Origin: Rhodoplanes serenus
GTDB lineage: Bacteria; Pseudomonadota; Alphaproteobacteria; Rhizobiales; Xanthobacteraceae
Length of the DNA: 64,000 bases
Direction of reading: 5' to 3'
Assembly (NCBI GenBank): GCA_009720755.1
Contig: WNKV01000017.1
Span: forward strand, 1 to 64,000
Each line of letters starts with the position of its first letter. Position 1 is the first letter of the stretch. This document shows, in pieces, positions 46,555 to 55,534 of this stretch. A program made the translations under genes and the position numbers. The notes beneath the pieces were generated by a model that was given only the letters and a program-made list of their open reading frames with translations, did no database searches and was not told the origin of the DNA.

Positions 46555-46716
46555 CGGACCGCTCCGATCATGAACCCCCGCATCGCTCCCGGTGCCGAAT
46601 CGGGCCGGCCGATGTCGCGAGGAACCGTCTCATCGGCCGACACCGTCCCGACACGAGGCCGGTACTGGAGAAAGGTAGGAACTCGCCGCGCATTGCAAAA
46701 TCCGCATCGCGCGGGG

Positions 46717-46728
46717 CGTAGATCTACG
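46717..46728. promoter_or_regulatory. Perfect 12-bp palindrome CGTAGATCTACG
   Basis: CGTAGATCTACG is fully self-complementary and lies in the 231-bp gap between the FixJ-type regulator gene and the small membrane protein gene, about 165 bases upstream of the latter. FixJ/NarL-type regulators often bind such short dyads, so it is a candidate operator for the adjacent regulator. Confidence 0.35.
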
Positions 46729-46785
46729 GGGCGGACCACGGCGCGGTCACCAGCAGGCTCCGCGGTCCCCGAATCCCAGCCGCGA

Positions 46786-47403
46786 TCACGGGGCGAGGCG
46801 GCCGAGGCGGATCGCCTGGCGCACCAGCACCGCGACGCTCTCGGCCTCCATCTTGTCCATGATCTCGGCCCGATAGCTCTCGACCGTCCGGGTGCTGATG
46901 GCGAGCTTGGCCGCGATGGCGTGGCTGGTGTAGCCCTCGACCACCAGATCGAAGATCTCGATCTGCCGCGGCGTCAGCCGCTTGAAGCGCACCGCCAGCG
47001 ATTCCTTCGAGCGCTGTGCCGCGAACTCCTGGAAGGTGCGGGCGAGCGCCCGGTTGATGGCGGCGACCAGCGCGGTGTCGTCGATCGGCTTCTCGATGAA
47101 GTCGTCGGCGCCGGCCTTGATGGCGGCGACCGCCATGGCGACGTCGGCATGGCCGGAGATCAGCACGACGGGCAGGCGGACGCCGCGGCGCGCCAGCTCG
47201 CGCACCAGCGCGATGCCGTCGGTGCCGGGCATGCGGACATCGGCGACCACGACGCCGACCCGCACGGCCTCGAGCTCGGCCAGGAAGGCATCGGCGGACG
47301 GAAACGTCTCCACCGCGAAGCCGAACACGCTCAGCAGCTCGCCAAGCGAATGGCGAACCGACTCCTGGTCGTCGATCAGGAAGATGGTGGCAGCGGGCGT
47401 CAT
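46786..47403 (-). CDS. FixJ/NarL family response regulator
   Basis: Two-component regulator of 205 residues. The receiver domain (about 1-120) has the acidic pair in FLIDDQESVR, the phospho-acceptor Asp in VVVADVRMPGTDG and the conserved Lys in DFIEKPIDD. The LuxR-type HTH is LTPRQIEIFDLVVEGYTSHAIAAKLAISTRTVESYRAEIMDKM (about 142-185). The gene begins 24 bases after the MASE1 histidine kinase stop and is its evident partner. The target is unknown. Confidence 0.92.
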   Translation of the reverse strand: MTPAATIFLIDDQESVRHSLGELLSVFGFAVETFPSADAFLAELEAVRVGVVVADVRMPGTDGIALVRELARRGVRLPVVLISGHADVAMAVAAIKAGADDFIEKPIDDTALVAAINRALARTFQEFAAQRSKESLAVRFKRLTPRQIEIFDLVVEGYTSHAIAAKLAISTRTVESYRAEIMDKMEAESVAVLVRQAIRLGRLAP

Positions 47404-47427
47404 CGGGCGGGTGTCATGCGGCGGAGG

Positions 47428-49173
47428 TCATCCGGACGGGGTGGTGGCGACGGTCGGCAGGGCGACGCGGAACTCGGTGGCACCGGGCGCGCTCGACTGC
47501 AACCAGATGCGGCCGCCATGCGCCTCGACGATGGAGGCGCAGATCGCGAGCCCCAGCCCGAGGCCGTCGTCCTTCGACGTGGTGAGCGGCTCGAACAGAT
47601 GCGCCGCGAGATGCGGCGGCACCCCGGGGCCGTTGTCGGTCACCGCGATCTCGACGCGCGGCGGATCGCTGCGGGCCGCCACGGCGATGCGGACGAGACC
47701 GCCCGGCCGCTTGCGGTCTCCCGGCGGGCGCGGGGCCGCGGCGATCGCCTCGACGGCGTTGCGCACCAGGTTGAGCAGGACCTGCTGGAGCTGGACGCGA
47801 TCGCCGGCGATCGCCGGCAGGTCGGCGATGGCATCGGCCGACAGGTCGGTCGAGAGATCGAGGGCGACCTCGACCGCGTGGGCGCGGGCATCGGCGCCGG
47901 CGATCGCCAGCACGTCGTCGAGCAGGGCGGCGACGGCGATCGGCTCGCGCACCGGGGCGCCGCGGCGCAGGAAGTCGCGCATGCGGCGGATCACCGTGCC
48001 GGCCTGATCGATCTGGGCGACCGCGTTGGCGAGATTGGCCTCGGCGCGGGCGAGGTCGCCGCCCGGCGTCTGCACGATGTGCTGGGCCGCGCGGGCGAGC
48101 GCCCGGGCGGCCGTCATCGGCTGGTTGATCTCGTGGGCGAGCGCCGACGCCATGCTGCTGACCAGGCTGAAGCGCGCCGCCCGTGCCGCCTCGGCCTCCT
48201 TGGCCTTGGCCCTCGCCTCGGCGGCCCGCGCCAGGGTCTCGGCGGTGCGCCGCTCGCCCACCACCACGCCGGCGACGAGGCCGGTCGCCGTCAACACCCC
48301 CATCAGGGCCTGATACTCGGTGAAGGCGCGCACGTCGTGGCCGTGCAGATGGAGCAGCGCCACCAGCCCGAGCTGGACCCCGGCGAGCGCCAGGCAGGCG
48401 CCGTCCAGGCCGTGGCGCACGGCGGCCGCCACCACCGGCAGAGCGAGCAGGTGGAAATACTTGAAGCCGTCGGGACGGCCGCTCGCGGCGACCAGCCACA
48501 GGCAGGCCGCGATCACGAGCGCGCCGGCCGCGGCCTCGGCCACCACACCGGCCCCGAAGGCCAAGCCGTCATTGCGCCGGGCGGCGACCAGCCGCAGCGT
48601 CAGCGGGGTGATGACGGCGATGCCGAGCACGTCGCCGACCAGCAGCGGAACCGTGGTGGCGAGCACGTCCTGGACGCCGAGCTCGCCGAAGCCGATCAGC
48701 AGCAGGGTTAGCAGAAGCGCGACCAGCGCGGCCCCGGCGAGACCGGCTCCGAGCAGCAGCAGCACGTCGCGCAGCCGCGCCAGCCCGACATCGAGCCGGA
48801 ACAGCCGCAGCGCCACCGTGCCGGCCGCCGCGTAGCAGGCCGTCTCGATGGCGGCGACCGCGACCACCAGCGGCCACGACAGCGCGGTGTCGACCACCAG
48901 CACCTCGGCCAGCACGATGCCGGCGAACAGCACGGCGGCGGCCGGCGGCCCGTCGAGCACGATCAGCGCGAAGACGACGCCGAGCCCGGGGTTCCACGGC
49001 GTCGCCGGCAGCCCCTTCACCTCGTGCAGGAAGCCGAGCCATTCGAGCCCGAGATAGACCGCGACCGCGGCGAGGCCGACCGGCAGGGCGCGCAGAAGGC
49101 CGCCGGCTCCACCCGGCTCCGCCGGGGTCGCCGGGCGGATCACGGCCGTCTCGGGCGACGGCGGGCGATTCAT
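47428..49173 (-). CDS. Histidine kinase with MASE1-like membrane sensor
   Basis: Sensor kinase of 581 residues. The N-terminal third to half (about 25-310) is a MASE1-like array of eight or so membrane helices with typical features (WNPGLGVVFALIVLDGPPAAAVLFAG; VGDVLGIAVITPLTLRLV). A coiled linker (about 310-345) leads to the dimerisation/phospho-acceptor helix SSMASALAHEINQPMTAARALARAAQ with the active His. The HATPase domain has LLNLVRNAVEAI, VTDNGPGVPPHL and DGLGLGLAICASIVEAHGG. It is encoded directly upstream of the FixJ-type regulator. MASE1 ligand is unknown. Confidence 0.9.
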   Translation of the reverse strand: MNRPPSPETAVIRPATPAEPGGAGGLLRALPVGLAAVAVYLGLEWLGFLHEVKGLPATPWNPGLGVVFALIVLDGPPAAAVLFAGIVLAEVLVVDTALSWPLVVAVAAIETACYAAAGTVALRLFRLDVGLARLRDVLLLLGAGLAGAALVALLLTLLLIGFGELGVQDVLATTVPLLVGDVLGIAVITPLTLRLVAARRNDGLAFGAGVVAEAAAGALVIAACLWLVAASGRPDGFKYFHLLALPVVAAAVRHGLDGACLALAGVQLGLVALLHLHGHDVRAFTEYQALMGVLTATGLVAGVVVGERRTAETLARAAEARAKAKEAEAARAARFSLVSSMASALAHEINQPMTAARALARAAQHIVQTPGGDLARAEANLANAVAQIDQAGTVIRRMRDFLRRGAPVREPIAVAALLDDVLAIAGADARAHAVEVALDLSTDLSADAIADLPAIAGDRVQLQQVLLNLVRNAVEAIAAAPRPPGDRKRPGGLVRIAVAARSDPPRVEIAVTDNGPGVPPHLAAHLFEPLTTSKDDGLGLGLAICASIVEAHGGRIWLQSSAPGATEFRVALPTVATTPSG

Positions 49174-49344
49174 CGAACGCGGCTCATCGAGGACGGCTCA
49201 TCGAGGACGGCTCGCCGGCCGGCAGACCGTCGGACGGGACGTCGGACGGCATTGCAGCACGCGGACCGCCTGCCGGAAACCCCGCCGCGAAGCAAATCGG
49301 CGCCCGCCCGGCGTGCCCCTCCGCACGCGGGCCGGCGATGCGCT

Positions 49345-49752
49345 TCAGCCGGCCGCATCCGCACCATCGGCGAGCAGCCCCAGCTCGCGCAGCACCCGCT
49401 CGGCCTCGCCCATGGCGTGATTGCCGGCCGGCACGCCGCAATAGAGGGTCGACTGGAGAATGATCTCCTTGATCTCCTCGATCGAGAGGCCGCCCTCGAG
49501 AGCGGCCCGCACATGCAGCCGAAACTCCTCCCAGCGGCCGAGCGCGATCATGGTGGCGAGCACCATGCAGCGGCGCGTGCGGTGATCGAGGCCCGGCCGC
49601 GTCCAGATCTCGCCCCACACGATGCGGGTGATCATCTCCTGAAAATCGGAGTTGAAGGCATTGCGCCGGTCGAGCGCGCGATCGACCCAGGCGTCCCCCA
49701 GCACGGATCTGCGCGCAGCCAGCCCCTTCTCGTAGCGGTCGTCGGCCGTCAT
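49345..49752 (-). CDS. Carboxymuconolactone decarboxylase family protein (PcaC-like)
   Basis: Small protein of 135 residues whose whole length matches the CMD fold: TRIVWGEIWTRPGLDHRTRRCMVLATMIALGRWEEFRLHVRAALEGGLSIEEIKEIILQSTLYCGVPAGNHAM. In PcaC this catalyses decarboxylation of 4-carboxymuconolactone. Many homologues are AhpD-like peroxidases with CxxC, but only a single Cys occurs here. GGGAGGA lies five to ten bases before the ATG at 49752. A longer upstream in-frame start lacks this. It follows a zinc alcohol dehydrogenase and CocE-type hydrolase on the same strand, suggesting a degradative set; pcaBDGH are not in the window. Confidence 0.8.
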   Translation of the reverse strand: MTADDRYEKGLAARRSVLGDAWVDRALDRRNAFNSDFQEMITRIVWGEIWTRPGLDHRTRRCMVLATMIALGRWEEFRLHVRAALEGGLSIEEIKEIILQSTLYCGVPAGNHAMGEAERVLRELGLLADGADAAG

Positions 49753-49914
49753 GCAGGTCCTCCCGGAAAACCTCGGTCGGTCACGGCCGGGCTCGTCCCG
49801 GCCATCCGCGGTGTTGTTTCGAGGAGGCGTACAAGACGTGGATGCCCGCGACAAGCGCGGGCGTGACGACGGGAGAGGAAGGCTGCGGCTGTCGTCACTC
49901 TACTCCGCCGCCGC

Positions 49915-51063
49915 CTATCCGCGCCCGACCCGGCCGGCGACGCCGCCATGCGGCGTGACCACCACCTTGATGGCGCCGTCGCGCTTCTCCTTGGCGGTGG
50001 CCAGCGCGGCCGGCAGGTCGTCGAGCGGGAACGTGTGGGTGATCAGCGGCGTCGGGTCGAACTTGCCGTCCCGGATCAGGGCGCAGGCGCGGTGGACGGC
50101 GCGCTTGCCCTCGCCACGGATGCCGAACAGCGCGATGTTGTCGCGCACCAGGCGGCCGACATCGACCTGCGTGCTCTCGGCCGGGAACGCTGCCAGGCAG
50201 ACGCGGCCGCCACGGCTCGCCATGGCGATCGCCTGGCCGACCGCGACCGGCGCGCCCGAGCATTCCACCACATAGTCGGCACCGTGGCGCCCGACGATCG
50301 CCTGCACGGCGGCGATCGCGTCGCGGTCGCGCACGTCGATCACATGGTCGGCGCCGAGCCCCTGCGCGATGGCGAGGCGCTGCGGCGACAGGCCGGTGAC
50401 CACCACGGGCGAGGCGCCGAGCGTCTTGCCCACCGCTGCGACGAACAGTCCGATCGGCCCCTCGCCGATCACCACCAGGCTCTCGCCGGCGACGAGACCG
50501 CCGAGTTCGGTCAACGCATACATGGCGGTGCCGGCGGTCACCACCATGGTGCCCAGCGCGTCCGGGATGGCGTCGGACAGCTTGGCCATGGTGTTCACAT
50601 GGTTCACCTGATAGCCGCAGAAGCCGCCGTCGGTGGTGAAGCCGTTGGCCCGGTGCCCCTTGGCGCGGACGCCGTAGTTCAGGCACGCCGTGTAGAGGCC
50701 GGCCCGGCAGCGCCGGCACTGGCCGCAGCCGGCATGGATCTCGACCGCGACGCGGTCCCCGATGGCGAACTCGTCGACATGCGGACCGAGCGCCACCACG
50801 GTGCCCATGTATTCGTGGCCCGGCGTCCAGTTCTTGTGGAAGGGCGGGCCGCCGTCGACGATCGCCGGCCAGCCGTACCAGATGTTGTCGATGTCGCTCG
50901 GGCAGATGGCGATGGCGTCGATGCGCAGCAGCACCTCGGCGCGGCCCGGCACCGGCACCGGCTTGTCGACCCGGCGAACCTCGCCGGGGCCGTCCAGCAC
51001 CCAGGCCGCCATCGTGTCGGGAACCGGAAACGCCGCACTGGTGGTCACGCCGTCCGCCGCCAT
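49915..51063 (-). CDS. Zinc-dependent alcohol dehydrogenase (MDR superfamily)
   Basis: NAD(P)-dependent medium-chain dehydrogenase of 382 residues. The catalytic zinc ligands are Cys in AIAICPSDID and the His-Glu pair in PGHEYMG. The structural zinc site has four cysteines, CGQCRRCRAGLYTAC. The Rossmann nucleotide site is VVIGEGPIGLFVAAVGKTLGA. The ATG at 51063 has GGGAGGGAC upstream; longer starts are less convincing. Substrate is not determined, with sorbitol/threonine/butanediol-type family members most similar in layout. It sits 127 bases after the CocE-like hydrolase gene, on the same strand. Confidence 0.88.
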   Translation of the reverse strand: MAADGVTTSAAFPVPDTMAAWVLDGPGEVRRVDKPVPVPGRAEVLLRIDAIAICPSDIDNIWYGWPAIVDGGPPFHKNWTPGHEYMGTVVALGPHVDEFAIGDRVAVEIHAGCGQCRRCRAGLYTACLNYGVRAKGHRANGFTTDGGFCGYQVNHVNTMAKLSDAIPDALGTMVVTAGTAMYALTELGGLVAGESLVVIGEGPIGLFVAAVGKTLGASPVVVTGLSPQRLAIAQGLGADHVIDVRDRDAIAAVQAIVGRHGADYVVECSGAPVAVGQAIAMASRGGRVCLAAFPAESTQVDVGRLVRDNIALFGIRGEGKRAVHRACALIRDGKFDPTPLITHTFPLDDLPAALATAKEKRDGAIKVVVTPHGGVAGRVGRG

Positions 51064-51190
51064 GATCCGTCCCTCCCGGGCCCGCATTGCACCGGCCGCA
51101 TGGTACGCGACGGCGGCATCCGGGCGGGAGGCGCGATCCCGCCCAGGCAGATCTGCGGTAGAGGCGGAGCCGCGGCGGCGCGCGCGGCCG

Positions 51191-52939
51191 TTACGGGATG
51201 ATCGGCAGCAGCAGATGGGCGGGCCGCTGCGGGCCGGCATGCAGCGTCACGTCGCCACCGAACACCCGTGGCGGCCGGTCGCGCGGATCGTCGTGGCGGA
51301 ACGGGCCGACGCCGGTCCAGCCGCGCCCCAGCGTCTCCAGGCCGCCGGCCGGCTCGCCGCCCCACTGGTAGTCGCGGCCGCGCACGCTGAGCGCGACACG
51401 ATAGCCCTTCGGCAGCACCACGCAGGTCGGCCACACCTCGACATCGACCTCGTAGATCTCGCCCGGCACCATCGGCTGGATCTCGTCGTGGGTGTGATAC
51501 GGCCGATACGGGCGCGACAGCGCCGGATCGAGCTTGCGGTGCGAGACTCGCAGCCACCCTTGCGCGATCGGCGTGTGCGGATCGAGCGCGCCCTGAAACA
51601 CCACCTCCTTCATGTCGGGCGCGAAGGCCCGCACGACGAGGAACAGATCGGCGTCCTCGGTCGAGGACGACACGAACAGCTTGGCGGCGATCGGTCCGGT
51701 GATCTCGGTCTCGCGCTCCAGCGGGCGCGTCATGAAGGTGACGCCGTCGCCGAGCCCCGCATAGGTGACCCGCGCGTCCTTCGCCGGCGGCGCCTCCGAC
51801 AGCGCGAAGCCCCCCGGATCGAGATGGAGCGTCGTCCACCGGGTGCGCGCCAGCGGCCATTCGGACTCGGCCCGCGCGACGTAGCGCTCGCCGACATGGC
51901 GCACCTGGAGCAGCACGCGCGGCTGCTCGCTCCAGCCGGTGTCCTCACCCTTCAGGAAGTGGCCGAAGAATCGCTTTTGGAGCGCCACGCCATAATCCGT
52001 GTAGAAGTGGGTCCAGTGCTCCAGCCCGTGGCATTCGAGCCACTTCTGCGACGAGGCGGAGCGCATGAAGCCTTCGAAGTTGCCGCGCGGATGCAGACCC
52101 TGCCCGCCCCAGTTGGCGGCCGACAACAGCGGCGTCTCGACCTTCGACCAGTCCGGCATGCGCGAGCGCCAGTACGGATCGGTGTCGAGGCGCGCCGCGA
52201 CGCAGTCGCTGGTGAAGTCGCGGCGGTTGGCGCCGAGTTCCTCCTCGGTCAGCGTCTCGGGACCCGACACCCAGTCGCCGGTCATGCGGCTGCGGAAGCC
52301 GCGCGTGCCGCGGCCGTTCTGGAGCGTGTAGACCTGCGAGCGCGACCAGCCGTCGACGAAGCCGTTGCACAGGATGCCGCCGTGGCGAGCCATGTCGCGG
52401 TAGAAGTCGGCGGCGCCCTCCCAGGTGCAGATGGCGGCGAGGTGCTTCGGCTGCAACGCCGCGCACTGCCACTGGTTCATGGCGTAATACGAGATGCCGT
52501 TGAGGCCGACCTTGCCGCTCGACCACGGCTGCACGCCGGCCCATTCGACGCAGGCGGCGAGATCGCGCGCCTCGCGTCCCGACCAGATGTCGAGCACGCC
52601 CGGCGAGCGGCCACAGCCGCGGCTGTCGACCCGCACCACCACGTAGCCGTCCGGCACCCACTTCTCGGGATCGACCACCTCCCAGCACTGATACTTGTTG
52701 GTGGAGCCGGTGGGCACCTCCGGGTGCGTCTCGCACATGATGCGCCACTGGTCCTTGTACAGATCGTCGAAGTGCAGCCACTTGCCGTACGGGCCATAGG
52801 TGAGGATCACGGGCCAGCGGCCTTCGGCGAGCGGCCGATAGACGTCGCAGCGGAGCACCACGCCGTCGTCCATCGGGATCGGCGCGTCCCAGTCGATCCG
52901 CATGCCGTCACGAACGTCGCTGACTTCGCGGTAGCTCAT
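51191..52939 (-). CDS. CocE/NonD family alpha/beta hydrolase
   Basis: Hydrolase of 582 residues of the X-Pro dipeptidyl-peptidase S15/cocaine-esterase class. The alpha/beta core has VILTYGPYGKW, VRVDSRGCGRSPG and the nucleophile elbow LNGISYYAMNQW with the catalytic Ser. The active-site His is likely in CHGLEHWTHFYT, and the usual acid-bearing GWxD segment reads SAANWGGQGLHPRGNF, as in a recognised branch of the family. The C-terminal jelly-roll (about 400-582) includes TEITGPIAAKLFVSSSTEDADLFLVVRAFAPD. Ester or amide substrate is unknown. A GAGGAC site precedes the ATG. An AT-rich -10-like box lies about 340 bases upstream. Confidence 0.88.
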   Translation of the reverse strand: MSYREVSDVRDGMRIDWDAPIPMDDGVVLRCDVYRPLAEGRWPVILTYGPYGKWLHFDDLYKDQWRIMCETHPEVPTGSTNKYQCWEVVDPEKWVPDGYVVVRVDSRGCGRSPGVLDIWSGREARDLAACVEWAGVQPWSSGKVGLNGISYYAMNQWQCAALQPKHLAAICTWEGAADFYRDMARHGGILCNGFVDGWSRSQVYTLQNGRGTRGFRSRMTGDWVSGPETLTEEELGANRRDFTSDCVAARLDTDPYWRSRMPDWSKVETPLLSAANWGGQGLHPRGNFEGFMRSASSQKWLECHGLEHWTHFYTDYGVALQKRFFGHFLKGEDTGWSEQPRVLLQVRHVGERYVARAESEWPLARTRWTTLHLDPGGFALSEAPPAKDARVTYAGLGDGVTFMTRPLERETEITGPIAAKLFVSSSTEDADLFLVVRAFAPDMKEVVFQGALDPHTPIAQGWLRVSHRKLDPALSRPYRPYHTHDEIQPMVPGEIYEVDVEVWPTCVVLPKGYRVALSVRGRDYQWGGEPAGGLETLGRGWTGVGPFRHDDPRDRPPRVFGGDVTLHAGPQRPAHLLLPIIP

Positions 52940-53596
52940 CGTGTCCTCGCTGCTTCTCGTTGGCGGATTGGACGGAGGCGCGCCGTCGGACGCACCACCA
53001 TGGGAACGGACGGCTGCGGGTCGTGGTCGATGCGGGGATCCGATGGTGCCGGGCACGGCGCAGCCGCGATGTGCACTGCGGGCCGTGCGTGCCGTCGTGA
53101 CGCTTCACGCCCCGACAAATGATTCCGGCCATCACCACGACGGCGCTCGCAACGATGAGCGCTCGCAACGAGGACGCTCGCAACAACGATCGTCACGACG
53201 AGGGCGACCCGCCCGTGCGGACGGGCGCAGCGCCCGGTGGCTGACGCGGGATCATGCTTCCTCCGTGCCCGGTTCTTATTATTATACAAACTTGCCGAAC
53301 CGTCGGCTGATCGACCGCCGTCACGCTAATCGATCACACCGGCTTTGCAAAGACGCAGGGTGATGCCGCGCATCGGCGCGATCGTACGAGATCCGGCTGA
53401 TCCATTTGGTGGTCATTCCGGAAGCCGCGACGCGGCTATCCGAATCCAGCCGAGAGCTTCGAGCCTGCCGCTGGATTCCGGGCTCGCCGCGGAGCCTGCG
53501 CCCGGACGGCGCGAAGCGCCGATCCGGGTGCGGCGCCCCGGAACGATGGCGACGCGAGAGGTTCACCCGCCCGCCGGTCCGTGGCATGGTCGGCCG
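52940..53596. other. 657-bp divergent intergenic region
   Basis: The region lies between the CocE-like gene and mmcB. It holds a perfect minus-strand -10 box TATAAT (53281-53286, read on the minus strand) without a matching -35. It also holds three imperfect 15-16-bp tandem units beginning CGCTCGCAAC (at 53144, 53160 and 53175) and a 54-bp dispersed repeat (53385-53438). A minus-strand frame of 117 codons starting next to the TATAAT has no recognisable domain and is probably repeat-derived, so it is not called. Confidence 0.45.
53385..53438. repeat. Dispersed intergenic repeat, copy 1
   Basis: About 54 bp starting TACGAGATCCGGCTGATCC and ending CGCGACGCGGCTA recurs, with a few changes, at 63101-63153. 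Its inner part, GAAGCCGCGACGCGGCT, is partly self-complementary. It may be one member of a genome-wide repeat family. Confidence 0.8.
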
Positions 53597-54082
53597 ATGC
53601 CGACCGCCCCCGCCCTGATTCTCCCGGTCGACGGCCGCCAGTCCGCGACGGCGCTCGCGGTCGCACGCGGCACCGGCCGGCTGCTCGCCTCGCTCGGCTT
53701 CGCCTGCGTCGGCGAGCTGCCGCTGGCCTCCGGGCGGCGGGCCGACCTGGTGGCGCTCGGCCGTGACGGCACCGTCTGGATCGTCGAGATCAAGTCCTCG
53801 GTCGAGGACTTCCGCGCCGACCACAAATGGCCGGACTACCGGCTTCACTGCGACCGCCTGCTGTTCGCCACCAGCCCGGCGGTGCCGGTGGAGATCTTCC
53901 CCGAGGACGCCGGCCTGATCGTCGCCGACGGCTTCGGGGCGGCGCTGCTGCGCGAGGCGCCGGAGCATCGTCTGCACGCCGCCACCCGCAAGAGCATGAC
54001 GCTGGCCTTCGCGCGCGCCGCGGCGCTGCGGCTGCAAGGGCTCGCTGACCCGCAGGGCCGCTTCCTCGACGTCGATCTCTGA
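53597..54082 (+). CDS. MmcB family DNA repair protein
   Basis: Small protein of 161 residues matching MmcB (formerly DUF1052), an alphaproteobacterial protein required for mitomycin C resistance in Caulobacter and acting with the ImuB/DnaE2 mutasome pathway (established knowledge). The nuclease-like core includes ELPLASGRRADLVALGRDGTVWIVEIKSSVEDFRADHKWPDYRLHCDRLLFAT (about 44-97). The D-E-x-K-like residues (RRADLVAL and VEIKSS) are consistent with a PD-(D/E)xK fold. The ATG at 53597 gives the normal family length; longer frames read into the repeat region. Solitary gene with its own upstream region. Confidence 0.85.
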   Translation: MPTAPALILPVDGRQSATALAVARGTGRLLASLGFACVGELPLASGRRADLVALGRDGTVWIVEIKSSVEDFRADHKWPDYRLHCDRLLFATSPAVPVEIFPEDAGLIVADGFGAALLREAPEHRLHAATRKSMTLAFARAAALRLQGLADPQGRFLDVDL

Positions 54083-54265
54083 CCCGACAAGGGCCGAACC
54101 CCGCCCCACGCTCGGGCGACAGACGGCGGGGACGTCGGCCTCGACGCTTGGCCCCGGCTCCTCGTCCACCGTCGGCTCCCGGCCTGCGCCGCAACCGTTC
54201 GGTCCCACCGCCGGATCTGGTAGCATGCGACCGGATCGGCGGGCCGGTCCCGACACGAGGCACCC

Positions 54266-55534
54266 ATGCACACCCTTCCGGACCCGTTCACATCGCCGCC
54301 CGGCGGCGCCCCGCCGTCCATCCCGGGCGCTGCCGCCGACCCGATCGCCGATGCGGCGCCGGTGGGCTTCACGGGGCTGCGTGGCGACTTCGCCTGGCTG
54401 GTGCTGATCGGCGGCGTGCTCCAGCTCCTCACGGTCGGCTTCTATCGGTTCTGGCTCGTCACCGACATCCGCCGCCACCTGTGGCGGCACACCCGGCTCG
54501 GCGCTGACGCCTTCGAGTACACCGGCACGGCGCGTGAGCTGCTGATCGGCTTCCTGTTCGCCCTCGCGGTGCTCGCCCCCATCTATGTCCTGTACTTCCT
54601 CGCCGGCCTGATCGCCGAGGAGGCGGAGGCGTTCGCCAGCCTGCCGCTGGTGCTGGTGCTGTATGTCTTCGGCCAGTACGCGGCGTTCCGTGCCCGGCGC
54701 TACCGGATGACGCGCACCGCGTTGCGCGGCCTGCGCTTCTGGATGACCGGTTCGGGGGCCGCCTATGCGGCGCGCGCCGCACTATGGGATGCCGCCACGG
54801 TGCTGACGCTCGGCCTCGCCTATCCGTGGCGGGCCGCCGCGCTCGAGCGCTACAAGATGCGCCACACCTGCTACGGCGATCTCGCCGGCGACTTCGTCGG
54901 CACCGGCTGGCGGCTGTTCCTGCGCGGCGCCTGGATCTGGCTCGTCGGTCTTCTGGCGGTCGCTGGAACGGCGGTGGGCGCGGGCGCGCTGCATGCCGCC
55001 GATGCCTTCGGAACCCTGCCGGCCGAGGCCGAGATGGGCGTCGCCGGCGTGCTCGGCCTCGCATTGCTGCTGGTGCTGCTGTCGCTCTATCCGCTGTTCC
55101 GGGCGACCGAGCTGCGCTGGCGGCTCGAAGGGGTGCGGTTCGGCCCGGTGGCGCTCCGCTGCACGCTGCGGCGACGCACCGTGCTCGGCTGCTACGCCGC
55201 CCTGCTCGCCGCCACGCTGCTGATCGCCATCGCCGGCACCGCGGTGCTCGGGATCGCCGCGGTGGCGATGCCCGATCGCTTCGCCGGACTGGCGGCCGGC
55301 AGCACGTCGGGTCAGCTCGCCGCCTTCGTGGTGATCGCCGTCACCTATCTCGCGGTGCTCGCCGCCTTCGGCATCGCCAAGCGGGTGTTCGTCGATCGCG
55401 GCGTGTGGGTGGCGGTGGTCGCCGCCACCACGGTGAGCGGGCTCGCGGCGCTCGACCACGTCAAGGCGGCCGGGGCGGCCGCCGGCAGCCTCGGCGAAGG
55501 GCTCGCCGACGCCCTCGACGTCGGGGCCGTGTGA
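54266..55534 (+). CDS. DUF898 (YjgN-like) multi-pass membrane protein
   Basis: Inner-membrane protein of 422 residues with about ten hydrophobic segments and the DUF898 hallmarks: DFAWLVLIGGVLQLLTVGFYRFWLVTDIRRHLWRHTRLGADAFEYTGTARELLIGFL (about 40-95) and TALRGLRFWMTGSGAAYA, which recur in the second half as IAGTAV...LRWRLEGVRFG. Function is unknown. The stop overlaps the next gene's GTG start (GTGA), so it is co-translated with an M48 peptidase, a pairing that suggests the two act together at the membrane. Confidence 0.85.
   Translation: MHTLPDPFTSPPGGAPPSIPGAAADPIADAAPVGFTGLRGDFAWLVLIGGVLQLLTVGFYRFWLVTDIRRHLWRHTRLGADAFEYTGTARELLIGFLFALAVLAPIYVLYFLAGLIAEEAEAFASLPLVLVLYVFGQYAAFRARRYRMTRTALRGLRFWMTGSGAAYAARAALWDAATVLTLGLAYPWRAAALERYKMRHTCYGDLAGDFVGTGWRLFLRGAWIWLVGLLAVAGTAVGAGALHAADAFGTLPAEAEMGVAGVLGLALLLVLLSLYPLFRATELRWRLEGVRFGPVALRCTLRRRTVLGCYAALLAATLLIAIAGTAVLGIAAVAMPDRFAGLAAGSTSGQLAAFVVIAVTYLAVLAAFGIAKRVFVDRGVWVAVVAATTVSGLAALDHVKAAGAAAGSLGEGLADALDVGAV

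Noticed and set aside
52936..53289. Minus-strand 117-codon gene starting beside a TATAAT box
   Set aside because: The product is arginine-rich without a domain, its only hydrophobic stretch is encoded by the short tandem repeats, and the frame overlaps the CocE gene start. More likely a promoter and leader region.
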